A stretch of 64,000 bases of DNA from Tigriopus japonicus. Its lineage: Eukaryota; Arthropoda; Copepoda; Harpacticoida; Harpacticidae. The stretch is from contig CM021312.1 of the NCBI GenBank assembly GCA_010645155.1, positions 451,380 to 515,379 on the forward strand, given 5' to 3'. The position numbers were made by a program, and so were the translations under genes. Every line of letters begins with the position of its first letter. Within the stretch, counting starts at the first letter, position 1. Positions 47,762 to 58,899 of this stretch are shown one piece after another. Under the pieces are notes generated by a model. The model had not been told where the DNA came from. It did no database searches and saw nothing but the letters and a program-made list of their open reading frames with translations.

Positions 47762-50700
47762 ATGGGACAAGATCAACCCCCCTCATCCGATTCATCGTCC
47801 ACGTCCGCCCAAATCCCGATGGCCCAGCCCAACCGGGTGCCACCCCAAGGGCGTGTCCCTCAGGCTGGTCCCGCCCTGACCGACAGTGCGGTGGGTGGAT
47901 CGTCTTCAACTTCGTCATCATTCCAGTTTGACAGCCGGTATCACGCGTTGCCCGCCGATCGAGCTCGATTGCCCGATCACCAATTCGTCCATTCCAACTA
48001 CGTTCCGGTTCAAGTGGATCGACATTTAAATAATATTCTGCTGAATGAAGGTGATGATGAAGCGAGAAAGAAGAAATGCGATATTTTTAAGTTGAAGGGG
48101 GTCAAACTTGAATCTCACCGCTGAATTTTAGGGTCATTTTGGGGTTAGTTGCGGATTTTTCCAACGCTAAAAGGAATGTGATTCCCCGGAAACGGTAAAT
48201 AAGATATAGAATGAACTTTTATGTTAAATTTGATGCACCAACGAGTAATTGATGGCAAATCTGGACAACCCTTGAACAGTGGGTTGATCAGGATTAATTT
48301 GAAAACAGTTATCTAACCCCGTTGTAAAAGTTGTGAGAGGATTAGTGTTTGTGAGCTATGGGTTGTGAGTTTTTGCGTTTGTCTGAAAACGGAAATTATA
48401 CACGTTTGTTGGCAATATGAGCGTCTTCGTAACATCTCCTGTTTTTTATAACTTTTATACTTTTTATATTTATATATACTTTTTATATAATATTTATATA
48501 TTATTTTTATATTTTACATTTTTAGTAACCTCTACCGACTAAGCAGAACGATTGAAGCAAGACCTGCTTATATATTTTTATCTTTTAGTTTCTTTAAATA
48601 AATAGCTAAAAATCACTTTTGTAATACGAGGACGACATTTGACTCTTCAAACACAACAATTTTAGGTGATTTTCATGATTGAAAGTAATGGTTTTACTAG
48701 CAAGCTCTCGTCATCTGACATCTTTAAGCTTCTTCACATTTCTTTTCGTTCAGCGTGTTCAACGCCAAAGTCTGCTCGCTATTTTCATAAAATCGAACGT
48801 CTTTTTGAGACTCTAGGTTGGCTTGTGTGGCCGAAAAAAATATTAAATGATGCTAAAAATGTTTCTTTCCGCTTTGTTTGGTAGGTGGTCATATGTGGCT
48901 CAGTGCCTCCACATTGAGTGGTCGGTATTGGACGGGCTCTTTGTGGTACTACGTGACTCCACCGCAAAACGAGACCGTCAAGCCCGCATTGTCTTTGACT
49001 GGAACGGACACGGATCATGGAATCACGCACATCTTGCCCTATGGTTCCGATAACAAACAGGTAGGCACGACTTATTCTAAAACTAAGCGAGTTCAATGAG
49101 TTGGTCAATCTTCAGCATGACCTCGATTCTGTTGGTGGATCGCTTTTCAAGATATGTTAAGAGGAATTTGGTAGACATTCCTTACGGAATTTCAAGCTTG
49201 TTTCTCGTTTTTATGAGGGCAAAGAACTGAAAAGTGGAGTGAGAACGCAAATTGGATATAAGTAGGCTCTTGTCAAACCCTACCGGGTGTTTCAAAAGAA
49301 ACATAACAACCAACTTTATCATCTATGATAAAATTCAATTAAAAAAAAAAATTAAAAGTGATTGAAACTTAACATGAATCTTACACTTATTGCCAATGCT
49401 TTGTCAAACACTTGGCTTGAAGAGCCGTCAGTAAAAGCAATTTCCCCTAGTTCAATATGAAGGCGACAATGATTTTTCCCATGACGGGTCATTTTTTGTA
49501 AACAAAGCGTGTGTGATTCCGATGTTTTGCTCCCTCCCGAAATTTGGCTAAAATCGAAAATATGCTAAATTAAGGGAGTAACAACTCGTGCATCTAAAGA
49601 ATTCTTACCTGCCGCATCTTACCTATTGTCTACCGCAATAACGGACATGGTTTCCTGTTCGTTCTTTATGAATCATGTGGGGCTAGTAGTATTACTCTAA
49701 AACGGTAGATTCTTAATATATCTGAAATTCAGGGGATGGACGTTATTTTCGGAAATATATCGAAAGACATTATATTCAATACCCGGAAGGAAATACTCGT
49801 TTTACCGGCAGAGGCCTGGCGAGTAACCATCCAATCCCTGACCGACCCTACTCTACATTACTATCAAAAATAACCAGGAAAAACTGCACCTAAAGATTCA
49901 TTAGACCCGCTCATATTTTGACGCTTTTCCAGGTCTTGATTGGCTTGGATAACGGATCATTGGAGCTCCATTGCCTGGGTCTCTCGGAAAGTGCTCAAGA
50001 CGAGAAGAAGCCTTCTTATTACTATTTGGATCGAGTTGGCACATTCCAAGAACACGATGACATAGTCAGTGGTCTAGTCTACACTTCCGGACGTTCACAG
50101 ATCGTGAGCGCGTCACACGACCAAAATCTCGTTCTATGGGATGCAACCACCTTGGCCAAATTGGGCGAAATGAACAATGCTCACCGTGATCTTATTCTGG
50201 GCTTGACTTCCCATCCAAAGGAGTCGCATATTCTGGCCACGGCTAGCTTGGATGGTCGAGTGCCAATCTGGGACATCAGAGAGAAGAAACTAGTTCAAGG
50301 TTAGCGATCCATCACTGGGCTACGTATTTTAAAAAGAATTATTTTTTGGCATTTTTATCTTTTTTGGAAATGAAGTGCTTTATAAGGATGAAAATCACGT
50401 GCCATGTTCGCTCCAATTCGTCCCGGATGAAGATCATTTTATGGTGGTGGGGTGCCGTTCTGGTCACTTGATTCTTTTGGATACTCGAAAAACTGATTTA
50501 CCGTTATCGGTACATACTGATTCCTTCTCGGAACAAATCCACGAGATCACTTTTGACCACTCCAGGTAAAACTATATGAATAGTTATGCTTGAGCATAGA
50601 TATTAAAGCATGACTTCGTTCCAGTCCCGGGCACACTTTTGCCGTTTCAGCCGATTCGACTGTGGTAAAAATCTTTGGAATCACTCCTAATTCTGATCTC

Positions 50701-50911
50701 ACGGTCCAGTAAGTTATTCTCAGTTATTGAATCATGACGTCTTTGCTCACTGATTTAGCTTTGTTACAGAAAAGCCAACAAAAATCACACTGATTTTGTT
50801 AGGGGAATGGCTTGGCTTCCTAAATCGGAGGAAAAAGAATCTTCTACCGAGGTCTCAACCTTATTGAGCTGTGGTTGGGATCAAAAGATCTGTTGGACAC
50901 AGTTGGATTAA
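47762..50911 (+). CDS. WDR77: Methylosome protein 50 (WD-repeat cofactor of PRMT5)
   Basis: WDR77/MEP50 pairs with PRMT5 to make symmetric dimethylarginine on Sm proteins, histones and germline proteins. Six exons (47762-48050, 48885-49060, 49933-50299, 50376-50565, 50625-50708, 50770-50911) give 415 residues, with agreeing phases. The start at 47762 gives a Pro/Ser/Gln-rich disordered N-terminus (1-75) longer than in vertebrates; an in-frame ATG 129 bp upstream exists but is less likely. The family is recognised by VDRHLNNILLNEG, LSASTLSGRYWTGSLWYY, EHDDIVSGLVYTSGRSQIVS, SHDQNLVLWDATTLAKLGEM, AHRDLILGLTSHPKESHILA and SCGWDQKICWTQL. WD blades span about 100-410. Introns 1 and 2 are about 0.8 kb each and intron 2 has a repeat. 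Convergent with the gene at 51010. Confidence 0.9.
49285..49560. repeat. Dispersed repeat in WDR77 intron 2 (mariner-like end?), copy 1
   Basis: Starts ACCGGGTGTTTCAAAAGAAA and shares ACTTGGCTTGAA, AAAGCAATTTCCCC and GGGTCATTTT with 52042-52285 in the same order. The GGGTGTTTCAAAAGAAAC start recalls some Tc1/mariner termini; class is inference. Confidence 0.6.
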
Positions 50912-51009
50912 TAAACCTGAAATCTGCATTGCATTTTCAAAAAAATTGATAAAATGGACAATGATGATAATGAAAATTTTGTAGTCAATAAAGACAGACT
51001 ATCTTTTAA

Positions 51010-51616
51010 CTAGATGTTCTTGTGTTTTCTCTCCCGTTTCTTGCTGCGATTCTTTTGCGGAATTGAGGTTTTAGTCACAAAGGAGGAAGTGTCATTTTGA
51101 GTAGTGGACAAGCTTGGATCCAGGGAAATATCTGGGGAAAGTGTCTCACTTTCCTCCTCCAGATCTAAATCATCCATGGATTTGGCGTAAAACCGATCAG
51201 TATCATCTAAAGTCATGGCTTTTTTGTCGCTGAGATGCGTTTCATTGTTATCGTCCAAGGAAATCGAGATTGGCTCGATGTAGTCATCTTCATCGTCAGT
51301 CTCATCGATATACTCAGCTTTCTCATCTTCACTATCCTCAAGATTAGTTTCGTCATTATCCTTTTCAAGGAACTCGGTCGTAATTTCCAAATCTGCCCCA
51401 ATGATTACTTCAGTACTTGATGATTCGTTCCTCTTTCCTGGATCTGATCCATTTTTTCTGATCAGCCAATGATTTTTCCAATCCTCAAACTAAAAATTGA
51501 AACGTGATATTTTTCATTCTTATTCTTGAGCAGATTGTGCAAATATGGAATTATAGTTACATCTAGAGATTGGTCTAAAGGGTCGTCATCCAATTTGGAT
51601 TCTTTGAGAGACCGAT
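51010..51616 (-). CDS. 3' exons of an acidic protein gene (partial, unidentified)
   Basis: The terminal exon (51489-51010) and a preceding exon (51616-51561) join at GT-AG sites to encode SLKESKLDDDPLDQSLD then FEDWKNHWLIRKNGSD, followed by a very acidic region (NLEDSEDEKAEYIDETDDED, about residues 60-90 of the visible part) and a basic C-terminus SKKRERKHKNI. I do not recognise the family. The acid-rich middle and basic end suggest a nuclear or nucleolar protein, which is inference only. Upstream exons are not found before the gap at 52305 and the transposon zone beyond, so the 5' part may be in the gap, lost, or carried across the insertions. The stop is 99 bp from the WDR77 stop (convergent). 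Confidence 0.6.
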
Positions 51617-52304
51617 CTGCAAAAAAGGATATAAAAATTCACTGACATTTTTCCGATTTTTGGCAAGTTGATAATTCACACTTGCAAAATAATCTCAATT
51701 CAGTTTAATGTGCCTAGAGTACAATCTTGTTTCAATTATTAGAAGCATTTTATGAAGGAGGTCATTTCAAGCACTTTTAGCTAAGACACCTTAAAGAAAT
51801 TCATTTTGATTCAGTAAATGTCATGTTTTGAACCTTCATTTTTGAAAAGAAATGTTCGGAATATTCGCTTGACTATTTTGGAAAAAATATCAGCTCACAA
51901 CTTTTGCTAATTCCGAGTGCGGTGTTGGAAGTTTCTAAGAAAATATTCAGTTTAGTGTTTTTAAAGGACTCCCCCTTCTTTTGCATTTGAAACAAATCTT
52001 TAAGAGAGGATTGCCGATTGTCATATTTATTATAGGATTAATTACCGGGTGTTTCAAAAGAAACGGAACAACTTACTTTATCATGTGTAACTCCTTATTG
52101 AAACCATACTTGAATCTCAAAATCATTGCATATGGGTTGCTTAACACTTGGCTTGAAAAATCTGGAAAAGCAATTTCCCCTTCTTCATTATGTAAGCGAC
52201 GACGGGTTTTCCCACAAAGGGTCATTTTAGAAAAGGAGTGTTAGTGACTCCGACTTTTTTCTCTGTCAAAATTTGACCAAATTCATAAGTAACGCGTCAT
52301 AGAG
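51617..52304. other. Interval with second copy of the CCGGGTGTTTC repeat
   Basis: 52042-52285 repeats the element of WDR77 intron 2. The rest is AT-rich. Missing upstream exons of the acidic-protein gene might be expected here, but none is clear. Confidence 0.5.
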
Positions 52305-52362
52305 NNNNNNNNNNNNNNNNNNNNNNNNNNNNNNNNNNNNNNNNNNNNNNNNNNNNNNNNNN
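52305..52362. other. Assembly gap (58 N)
   Basis: A run of N. The sequence just after it has a short imperfect repeat of GGGGGAG / GGCGGAGATCAC words, which may have hindered assembly. Confidence 0.95.
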
Positions 52363-52744
52363 TGGTGGAGATAAGTGCTGGGGGAGTTTACCTTGGCGGA
52401 GATCACCTGGTGCAAACCTACAGGGGGAGATCACTGTTGGGGGAGTTGTATGGGAACCAAACAGCACATAATCACATGATTCTCAAGAACTGCCATCTGT
52501 CATTTTTTTTGTAGTTTGAGTTTTGTGCATTTTTAGACATCAACCATTTCTTGTTAAGGACATGGTTTGTTCACAGGTCTAAGAGAAATGATACTCAAAT
52601 AAATATTCTTGATTCACCAACCCTGCACTGTGTTGTTGTATCGGGAGTTTACTTTTTGCACAAAACACATGTTTCAGTAAAAAACAAAAATAACTGGTCA
52701 GTGTGTGCGATGGAATTCAAAGTTGAGCTCATTTATTCATGCGA

Positions 52745-53046
52745 TTCTACATTTCTAACCCTCATTTAAGGTCAGCTTTTTGTTACACTTCATTAACCCT
52801 ACTACATGTTTCATCCTAATCTAGAATTCGAAGTCCTTTGTTGGTGTAATTGGATAAGGCTATTGGTTATGGTCAAACTGAAAATCTTAGTGAGCTTGAA
52901 CTTGTATTCAGCTTTTTCAGAACAAAGTTTGTCACGGGAGGTCTTTGTTTGGTTGATTTCATCCACAGAAAAGGGCCAGCTCTTGCTTCCACAAAATTGT
53001 GGACGTTGTCATGTAATCCCAATAAAATTGCCAAATTTGCTAAGTA
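52745..53046 (-). repeat. Inverted-duplication block, distal right part
   Basis: Matches 40545-40815 in inverted orientation: CCTACTACATGTTT, TGAGCTTGAACTTGTATTCA and TGTCATGTAATCCCAATAAA (with small differences) are shared. Confidence 0.8.
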
Positions 53047-54613
53047 TGTACTGTATGTATGTATATTTCGGGGAATTAGGCATTTCAACAGTGAATGAAA
53101 AATATAAACTGTCAAGTAGTTGGTATAGCCACCCCTGGTTCCTCGAAAGCCTAGAGGCTTGTTTTAACGGGAACCCATTGCTATTAGTAGGGGACAGTCC
53201 AAACATCCAGCTTTCGCCAAATCAAGTAAAAGTCATTGGTAGCCCCAGGCTATGATGAATTTCACTCTACTGAGGTCAAGCAAGTGCCTACATGATCATT
53301 TTCCGCAAGGGAAGCAACGCTTTTCACTACAAACAGTCGAGTAAGAGCATATGATTAAGTCCGTCATTTGTGAGATCCATTGTTTTGTCGAAATTTTAAA
53401 ACTTGTATTCAATTTGGTTCCGTGAAAGAAGTTATTCCAAGCTTTTGGAAATTGATAGTCGGGCAGCTTCTGATGAAAATTTAGACGAAAGAGTGGCATT
53501 TCAAACATAATTCCATTTGCTCTCCGTTCTTTGTATGTGTAATGATTCAAGACTCCTGGCACGTTTTGATTTAAGCATTTGAACATAAATGTTATTTGAT
53601 TAACAAGTGCTAAATCGTCTAACTTTAAAATTTTCCATTTCTTAAAAATTGGGTTGGTATGAGCCTTTCCTTTGGTGCCTTCAATCCATCGAACTGCCTT
53701 TTTTTGTAAAGAAATTAACCCTTGAATAGCGTTATTGCCACGTAAGTATTCAATACCGTACTTTAGTTTGCTCTCGACAAGGGCGTTATAAAGAACATAT
53801 CTTAGTTTTGTTGGAACAGAGTTTTTTGCCAGGAAAAACGAGAAAATGATTTTCCTCACATCACAACTTACTTGTCTAATGTGAGGCTTCCAAGTTAGAT
53901 TTTCATCTAGATTTAGACCTAAAAACCTAACAGATTGATCTTGCCTTCCTAAACCTACTTGTTGAATAACGTTTCCATCTAAGATTACGTTGAAGTCTGC
54001 GGCTGCACCGCGGGAAGTGAATAGTTTGAGTTTCGTTTTCTTGACATTCACCTTTATTTTATTGCTCTTAAAATAATTTGATAGTTTAAGCATCCAATCG
54101 CTTGCTTCATCCTCCATTTCTTTCAGGTTGTTACCGAAATGTTGAAATGTAGTATCGTCTGCGAACATTGTAATTTTGAAATTGGTCACTTGAGGTAGAT
54201 CGTTTATGTAGATCAAAAATAATAACGGTCCCAAGATACTGCCTTGAGGTACTCCACAAGTCAAGGTTTGAAAATCCGAAAAGCTACTACCCACAACCAC
54301 ACTTTGCTTTCTGCAATGCAGATACTCCTTGACCCATGTAATAACATTGTCGCTATAGCCATATTTTGCTAACTTTGCCGTAAGAATGCCGTGATTGACA
54401 GTATCAAATGCCTTCTGGAGGTCAACAAATATTCCCACCGAGAATTTTGAGTGATTATTGTCTGTCATATTCTTGAAGAAGTTGTGGATGGCATGCATAG
54501 TTGAATGCTTTGGTCTGAATCCAAACTGGAAGTCAGTAAGGTGGTAGGTGCTAAAGGGATCAAACATTTGTGCGTAGACCACTTTCTCTAGAACTTTTGA
54601 GAGGGACGTAGGG
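53047..54613 (-). mobile_element. 5'-truncated non-LTR retrotransposon with reverse transcriptase
   Basis: The minus-strand coding frame (about 54613-53296) encodes a reverse transcriptase from the block PTSLSKVLEKVVYAQM onward: LQKAFDTVNHGILTAKL, GVPQGSILGPLLFLIYINDL and catalytic FADDTTF. It ends in a CSY...CFPCGK tail. The 5' part (ORF1, endonuclease, first RT blocks) is missing, as is usual for incomplete reverse transcription. A 3' UTR and a short ATACATACATAC-like tail end at 53047. AAGTA flanks both ends (53042-53046 and 54614-54618), and the homologous left arm at 40535 lacks the insertion. No internal stop in about 435 codons, so it is recent. Confidence 0.88.
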
Positions 54614-54827
54614 AAGTAGCAGTTTCAAAATCGTCTTCGGGTTCTGGTGTGATCGAAGGAAGGGACTCGGAAGATATCGGCGATGGATCAATGGCCGGAG
54701 GTGTGGGCAAGAGAAAAGAATGATTGGAAATCGGAGACAGGCCTAAATGCCGCAATCCAGGTGGGACGGCAAGAATCGGTTTGTTCCGAGGGCCTTCTGA
54801 CGTGGAGGGTTCCGCATCCTGGCTCGC

Positions 54828-55484
54828 TCAAGCGGGAGAAACAGGACGGGAGCCCTGGAGGAACAGACGAATATATTTGGCCTCGGATTCATGCTCCTGA
54901 GCCTTAGATTTATGCTCCTGAGCTTTGGACTCAAGCTCCTCAGCCATTCGCTTTAATGTTAACCTTTTCTCTTGAGACGGTAACCCGTTCCACTCAGGGG
55001 GAAGGTCTTCCACGATTCTTCTGAGGCAACTAGTTTCTGATGCTGCGTCTTCAGAATGGGTTTCACAATGCTTCTTCAATGAGCCAGCACTTGTGGATGA
55101 TGATGCCCCTTGTTGCTGGCTTATGGTCTTGGGGTCCAAAACAGCCTTGGCCAATTTCAAACTACCACCCGCACAAGAAGAGGAGCGGGAATTGAACAGA
55201 GAAGAGGCAGTCTGCGTGCATAGAGGCATCATGGACGGACCACCTAATTGGGCATGGCTGCTGGGTGAGGCTGGGGCCCTCGATTGTTCACTGTCTTGAG
55301 TTTGTTCGGGATTGACATTTCCCTTGTCGTCGTCGTTGCTGTGGTCTAAGAGTTGAGTGGGCTCGATGACGCTTTCCTCCACATTAGCATGATGGGACAT
55401 TTGGGCCGAGTCCAAGGATTCCTCTTCTTCTACATCATTGGCTGTACTTTGAGGGATTGCATTAAGATTGATATTTACATCCAT
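54828..55484 (-). CDS. Repeat-borne ORF of unknown function, right copy
   Basis: A 218-codon frame about 90 percent identical to 39667-40329, with the same start (MDVNIN), the SSSTSAGSLKK segment, the PPEWNGLPSQEKRLTLKRMA block and the coiled-coil end. Differences are mostly single substitutions and small in-frame length changes in the acidic and coiled-coil parts, so both copies have stayed open. That hints at selection before or after duplication. Function unknown; no catalytic motif. Confidence 0.5.
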   Translation of the reverse strand: MDVNINLNAIPQSTANDVEEEESLDSAQMSHHANVEESVIEPTQLLDHSNDDDKGNVNPEQTQDSEQSRAPASPSSHAQLGGPSMMPLCTQTASSLFNSRSSSCAGGSLKLAKAVLDPKTISQQQGASSSTSAGSLKKHCETHSEDAASETSCLRRIVEDLPPEWNGLPSQEKRLTLKRMAEELESKAQEHKSKAQEHESEAKYIRLFLQGSRPVSPA

Positions 55485-55559
55485 GAGGTCGGGCTCTGAA
55501 CCAGTCGGCCGATCTCACCAAGGACTGTGATCGATGTTTTCCCTCTAGAGTAGGGATGC

Positions 55560-55760
55560 GAATTCAGGGTTGTATGGACGTCAATTCAGGGCTGCCCGGT
55601 AATTAGAGACCAAAAACGCCAGATCAACCTGTCAAAAACGCCAGATATCGAAATTTGCCGCCAGATTTTTTCAAAGAAACGCCAGAATAACGCCAGATTC
55701 CAGTTCCTTCATTATGCATTTGTTCTAGAGCAGACATATCATAACCTTTCATCAATAAAG
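55560..55760 (-). repeat. CTGGCG element, copy 2
   Basis: Minus strand carries AAATGCATAATGAAGGAACT through ATCTGGCGTTTTTGACAGG to GGCAGCCCTG, as at 39396-39570. It is joined to the last about 45 bp of R1 (55744-55788). Confidence 0.8.
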
Positions 55761-55789
55761 ATAGCTGAGTTGAACTTATCAAGCATCGG

Positions 55790-56780
55790 AGGCAGGCCAG
55801 CGACTCACTTATGGGAATGGACATGGCGTCCTGAGCGACGAAATCCCCAGGGATAGCCAAAGGTGCTCCATACACCATTTCAGCAACAGATACACCAAAC
55901 TCCTCCTTGGCAGCGGTCCGGATGCCCAGCAGGACCCATGGAAGTTGATCTGCCCACTCCGGTCCAGCTTCTTCCATCACTGCTCTCAGGCTGGCCTTGA
56001 GGTGTCTGTGGAAATGCTCCACGGGCCCGTTGGCTGCTGGGTGGTATGCTGTGGTTGGGTGAAGGGAGGAGCCATAGAGGTCCGCCAATGCCTTCCAAAG
56101 CCTGCTCATGAACTGAACGCCGCGATCCAAAGTGATGTGCTCAAGGACTCCGAAACGGGAAACCCACTCCTTGACGAAAACAGAGGCCACTGTCCTTGCG
56201 TCCGTGTTGGACAAAGGAAAAGCTTCAGGCCATTTAGTGAACCTGTCTAACACAGTTAACAGATGCATATAGCCTGAGCTGCAGGGAAGGGGGCCCACCA
56301 GATCCAAATGAACATGACTGAAGCGGGCTCGAGGCGTTGGGAATTGGGCCATTGGGGGCCTGATATGGCGGTGCACCTTTGCTCTCTGGCACGGGATGCA
56401 CTGCTTGGCCCACGTCCGACAGTCCTTGGAATAACATAACGCGCACAAACCATCTTGACGGTGAGGTTGATTGAGGGATGGCTAAGGTTGTGGAGGGTCT
56501 CAAATTTTTGGCGTCTCAAGGACTGCGGCACCCATGGGCTGTTTTGACCGGTGGACACATCGCATAGCAACAATGCACCACTGGGGAGGGGAATGTCTGC
56601 CCACTGCAGGGAGGACAAAGATGACTTCACTAGCGGCAGCTCCGGGTCCCGCTGCTGCTCCTTTGTCAACTCGTCAAAATCAATCGACTTTCGATGGGGT
56701 TCGGCCAAGGCCAAGACCTGGGTCGAAGGAACTGGGGCCCGAGAGAGGGCGTCGGCCACCGCATTAGCCTTCCCCGCCAC
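55790..56780 (-). pseudogene. Gypsy RNase H tail and integrase, frameshifted
   Basis: One frame (56780-56256) begins AGKANAVADALSRAPV, the end of the RNase H/linker region, and loses register near the zinc-binding HHCC segment. A second frame (56448-55790) carries the integrase: CIPCQRAKVHRH, HLDLVGPLPCSSGY, DRGVQFMSRLWKAL and HPAANGPVEHFHRHLKA, giving the Asp, Asp, Glu catalytic residues. The frameshift between them means no intact integrase. The C-terminus runs into unrelated repeat sequence. Confidence 0.85.
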
Positions 56781-58560
56781 GTGTCTGAGAGTCGTATTCG
56801 CTCAGCTCCAGAATAGTGCGTTGTCGTCTGGGGAGCATGGTCTCTGTGTTCTTCTCAAACATGAAGGTGAGCGGCATGTGGTCGGTATACGTCACAAAGG
56901 GGCGAGCCTCCAACTGATAGCAAAAATTTGGCACGGCCAGCTTGATGGCCAGGAGCTCCCTGTCGAGGGCCAAGTAAGACATCTCAGGCTTCCGCAAAGC
57001 CTTGCTGAAGAATGCAAGGGGACGCCAACCGCCTCCCTGTGAAGGGTCCCTCTGCTCAAGGACCGCTCCAACTGCCTTGTCCGATGTATAGGTTGTCAAA
57101 GCTATTTCCGCGTTCGGGTTAGGGTGCTCCAAAAGAATCGCCTGCGACAATGCTGCTTTTGCTGCCTGGAAGGCTTCCTCGGCTTGTAGGGACCAAGTGA
57201 CAGGGTGCCTGCTGGCTTTCTTGTTGGCCTTCCCTGTTTCTTTGAGGGTGATGTAAAGTGGGCGGAGGATCTCTGCTAGGTGAGGTATGAAATGGATGTA
57301 AAAAACCACCATGCCAATCAACTCTTGCAAACCCCTAACCGTGCACGGCTTGGGAATATTCATGATGGCTTCCACTTTGGAGGGCAGTGGTGAGATCCCA
57401 GCCCCTAACACGTTATGGCCCAGAAATTCCAACTCTCTTCTCCCGAACTCGCACTTCTTGAGGGCTATCACTAACCCGTACTTGGACAATCTCTGGAATA
57501 GCTGCCCAAGATGTCGCAAGTGTTCACTTTTGCTCTTGTTGGCCACCAGAATATCATCCAAGTAGCAGAACAAAAAGGGAAGATCGCCCAAAACCACATC
57601 CATGAGTCGCTGGAAAGTGTTTCCAGCATTTCGCAAGCCGAAAGGCATCCTGAGGAACTCAAACATCCCAAAAGAGGTCGTGACAGCTGTCTTGCTAATA
57701 TCGTAAGGGTGTACTGGGATCTGATTGTATCCCTTGATGAGGTCCACCTTGTTGAATACCTTGGCGCCATGAAGGTTTGAGGTGAAATCACGTAAGTTAG
57801 GGATAGGATACCTGTCCGGCTTGGTGGCCGCATTCAATGCCTCGTAGTCCCCACAGAGTCTCGACGAGCCGTCATTCTTCGGAACCATCACCAAAGCGCT
57901 TGCCGTGGAGGAATTTGACCTCCTCGCGATGCCCAGTTGCACATTCTCTTGCATGAATGATTTTGCTGCTGTGAGCCTGACTGGGTCCAGGCGTCTTGGA
58001 CGGGCTCGCGGGAGGGGTCCCTTTGTCGTTATTTGGTGTGTGACTCCGTGTTCTACTGATGTGGCCTGAACGGTGGGTGTGGTGATCGTTGGAAACTCCC
58101 ACAGGAGGTGGCCAAAAGAGTCTTTAGCTACGGCAAATGACTCGAGGTGTAGGCATAGTGCAGATGGGGCAGATATTAATGGAATTGAAATGCTCGGATT
58201 ATCTCTGTCTAACAGTCTGGAGCCTTGTGCGTCTAGCAGCAAGCCGGAATTCCTCAGGAAATCACTACCTAAGATTGGACAGGAAACGTCTGCTGCAATG
58301 AATGTGAGAGAAAACTTCTTGGGGCCCAACTTCAATGTGGTTTTCCTTGTGCCCCATGTCCTTATCCTCGTTTCATTTGCTGCCGTCAGGAGGCGAGACT
58401 GCGGTCCCGATCTTTCGGCGTAGCTCGCGGGGGTCACGGACACCTGGGCCCCCGAGTCTATTAAGTACTTTGATTGTGATGTGTCATCGTAGGCGTAAAA
58501 GAGTCTGGATATAACTGGGTTGTTGTTGCCGGCCTCCGAACAGCTTCTTAGTAGAGGCCG
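56764..58560 (-). pseudogene. Gypsy protease and reverse transcriptase/RNase H
   Basis: A long frame. LIDSGAQ at its start is the retropepsin active site. The RT has MVPKNDGSSRLCGDYEALN, VDLIKGYNQIPV, FGMFEFLRMPFGLRNAG and catalytic FCYLDDILVA. RNase H follows with TYTSDKAVGAVLEQRDPSQG, SYLALDRELLAIKLAV and VTYTDHMPLTFMF. The frame is lost in the RNase H end (EYDSQTRGGEG), one base out from the next frame. Typical changes such as YTSD for YTDA in RNase H show decay. Without LTRs and with frameshifts it should be inactive. Confidence 0.9.
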
Positions 58561-58899
58561 GCCTCCTCTTCCCCCTGGTCTGCACTCGCTGAGCCGTTTA
58601 CCAATTCAAGTTGGGCTACAACTCTGTCATCATATCTTCTGCCTCCTCTGCCTCAGCCCCTGCCTCCCTTGCTGACGCAGCCACGCCCGCCGCCTCGGCC
58701 GAATCCGCCGCGTGCCGGTGGTTGGACGATGTGTGCGCTGAGGGTGCAAAAAGACCTTTGGGCCTTGAAACCAAAATCCTGGTGATACGGGCAGATCCCT
58801 GCCACGTGACTTTGCTCAGCGAAACTTGCATTGATCTAGCTGGGGCAGAGCGTTTGTGCTTGCTCGCCACATTTCGTCCGCCATCTTGATGATCGCTTA

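Noticed and set aside
48420..48550. AT-rich TTTATAT tract as a regulatory element
   Set aside because: It lies in WDR77 intron 1 and is a simple low-complexity run with no further support.
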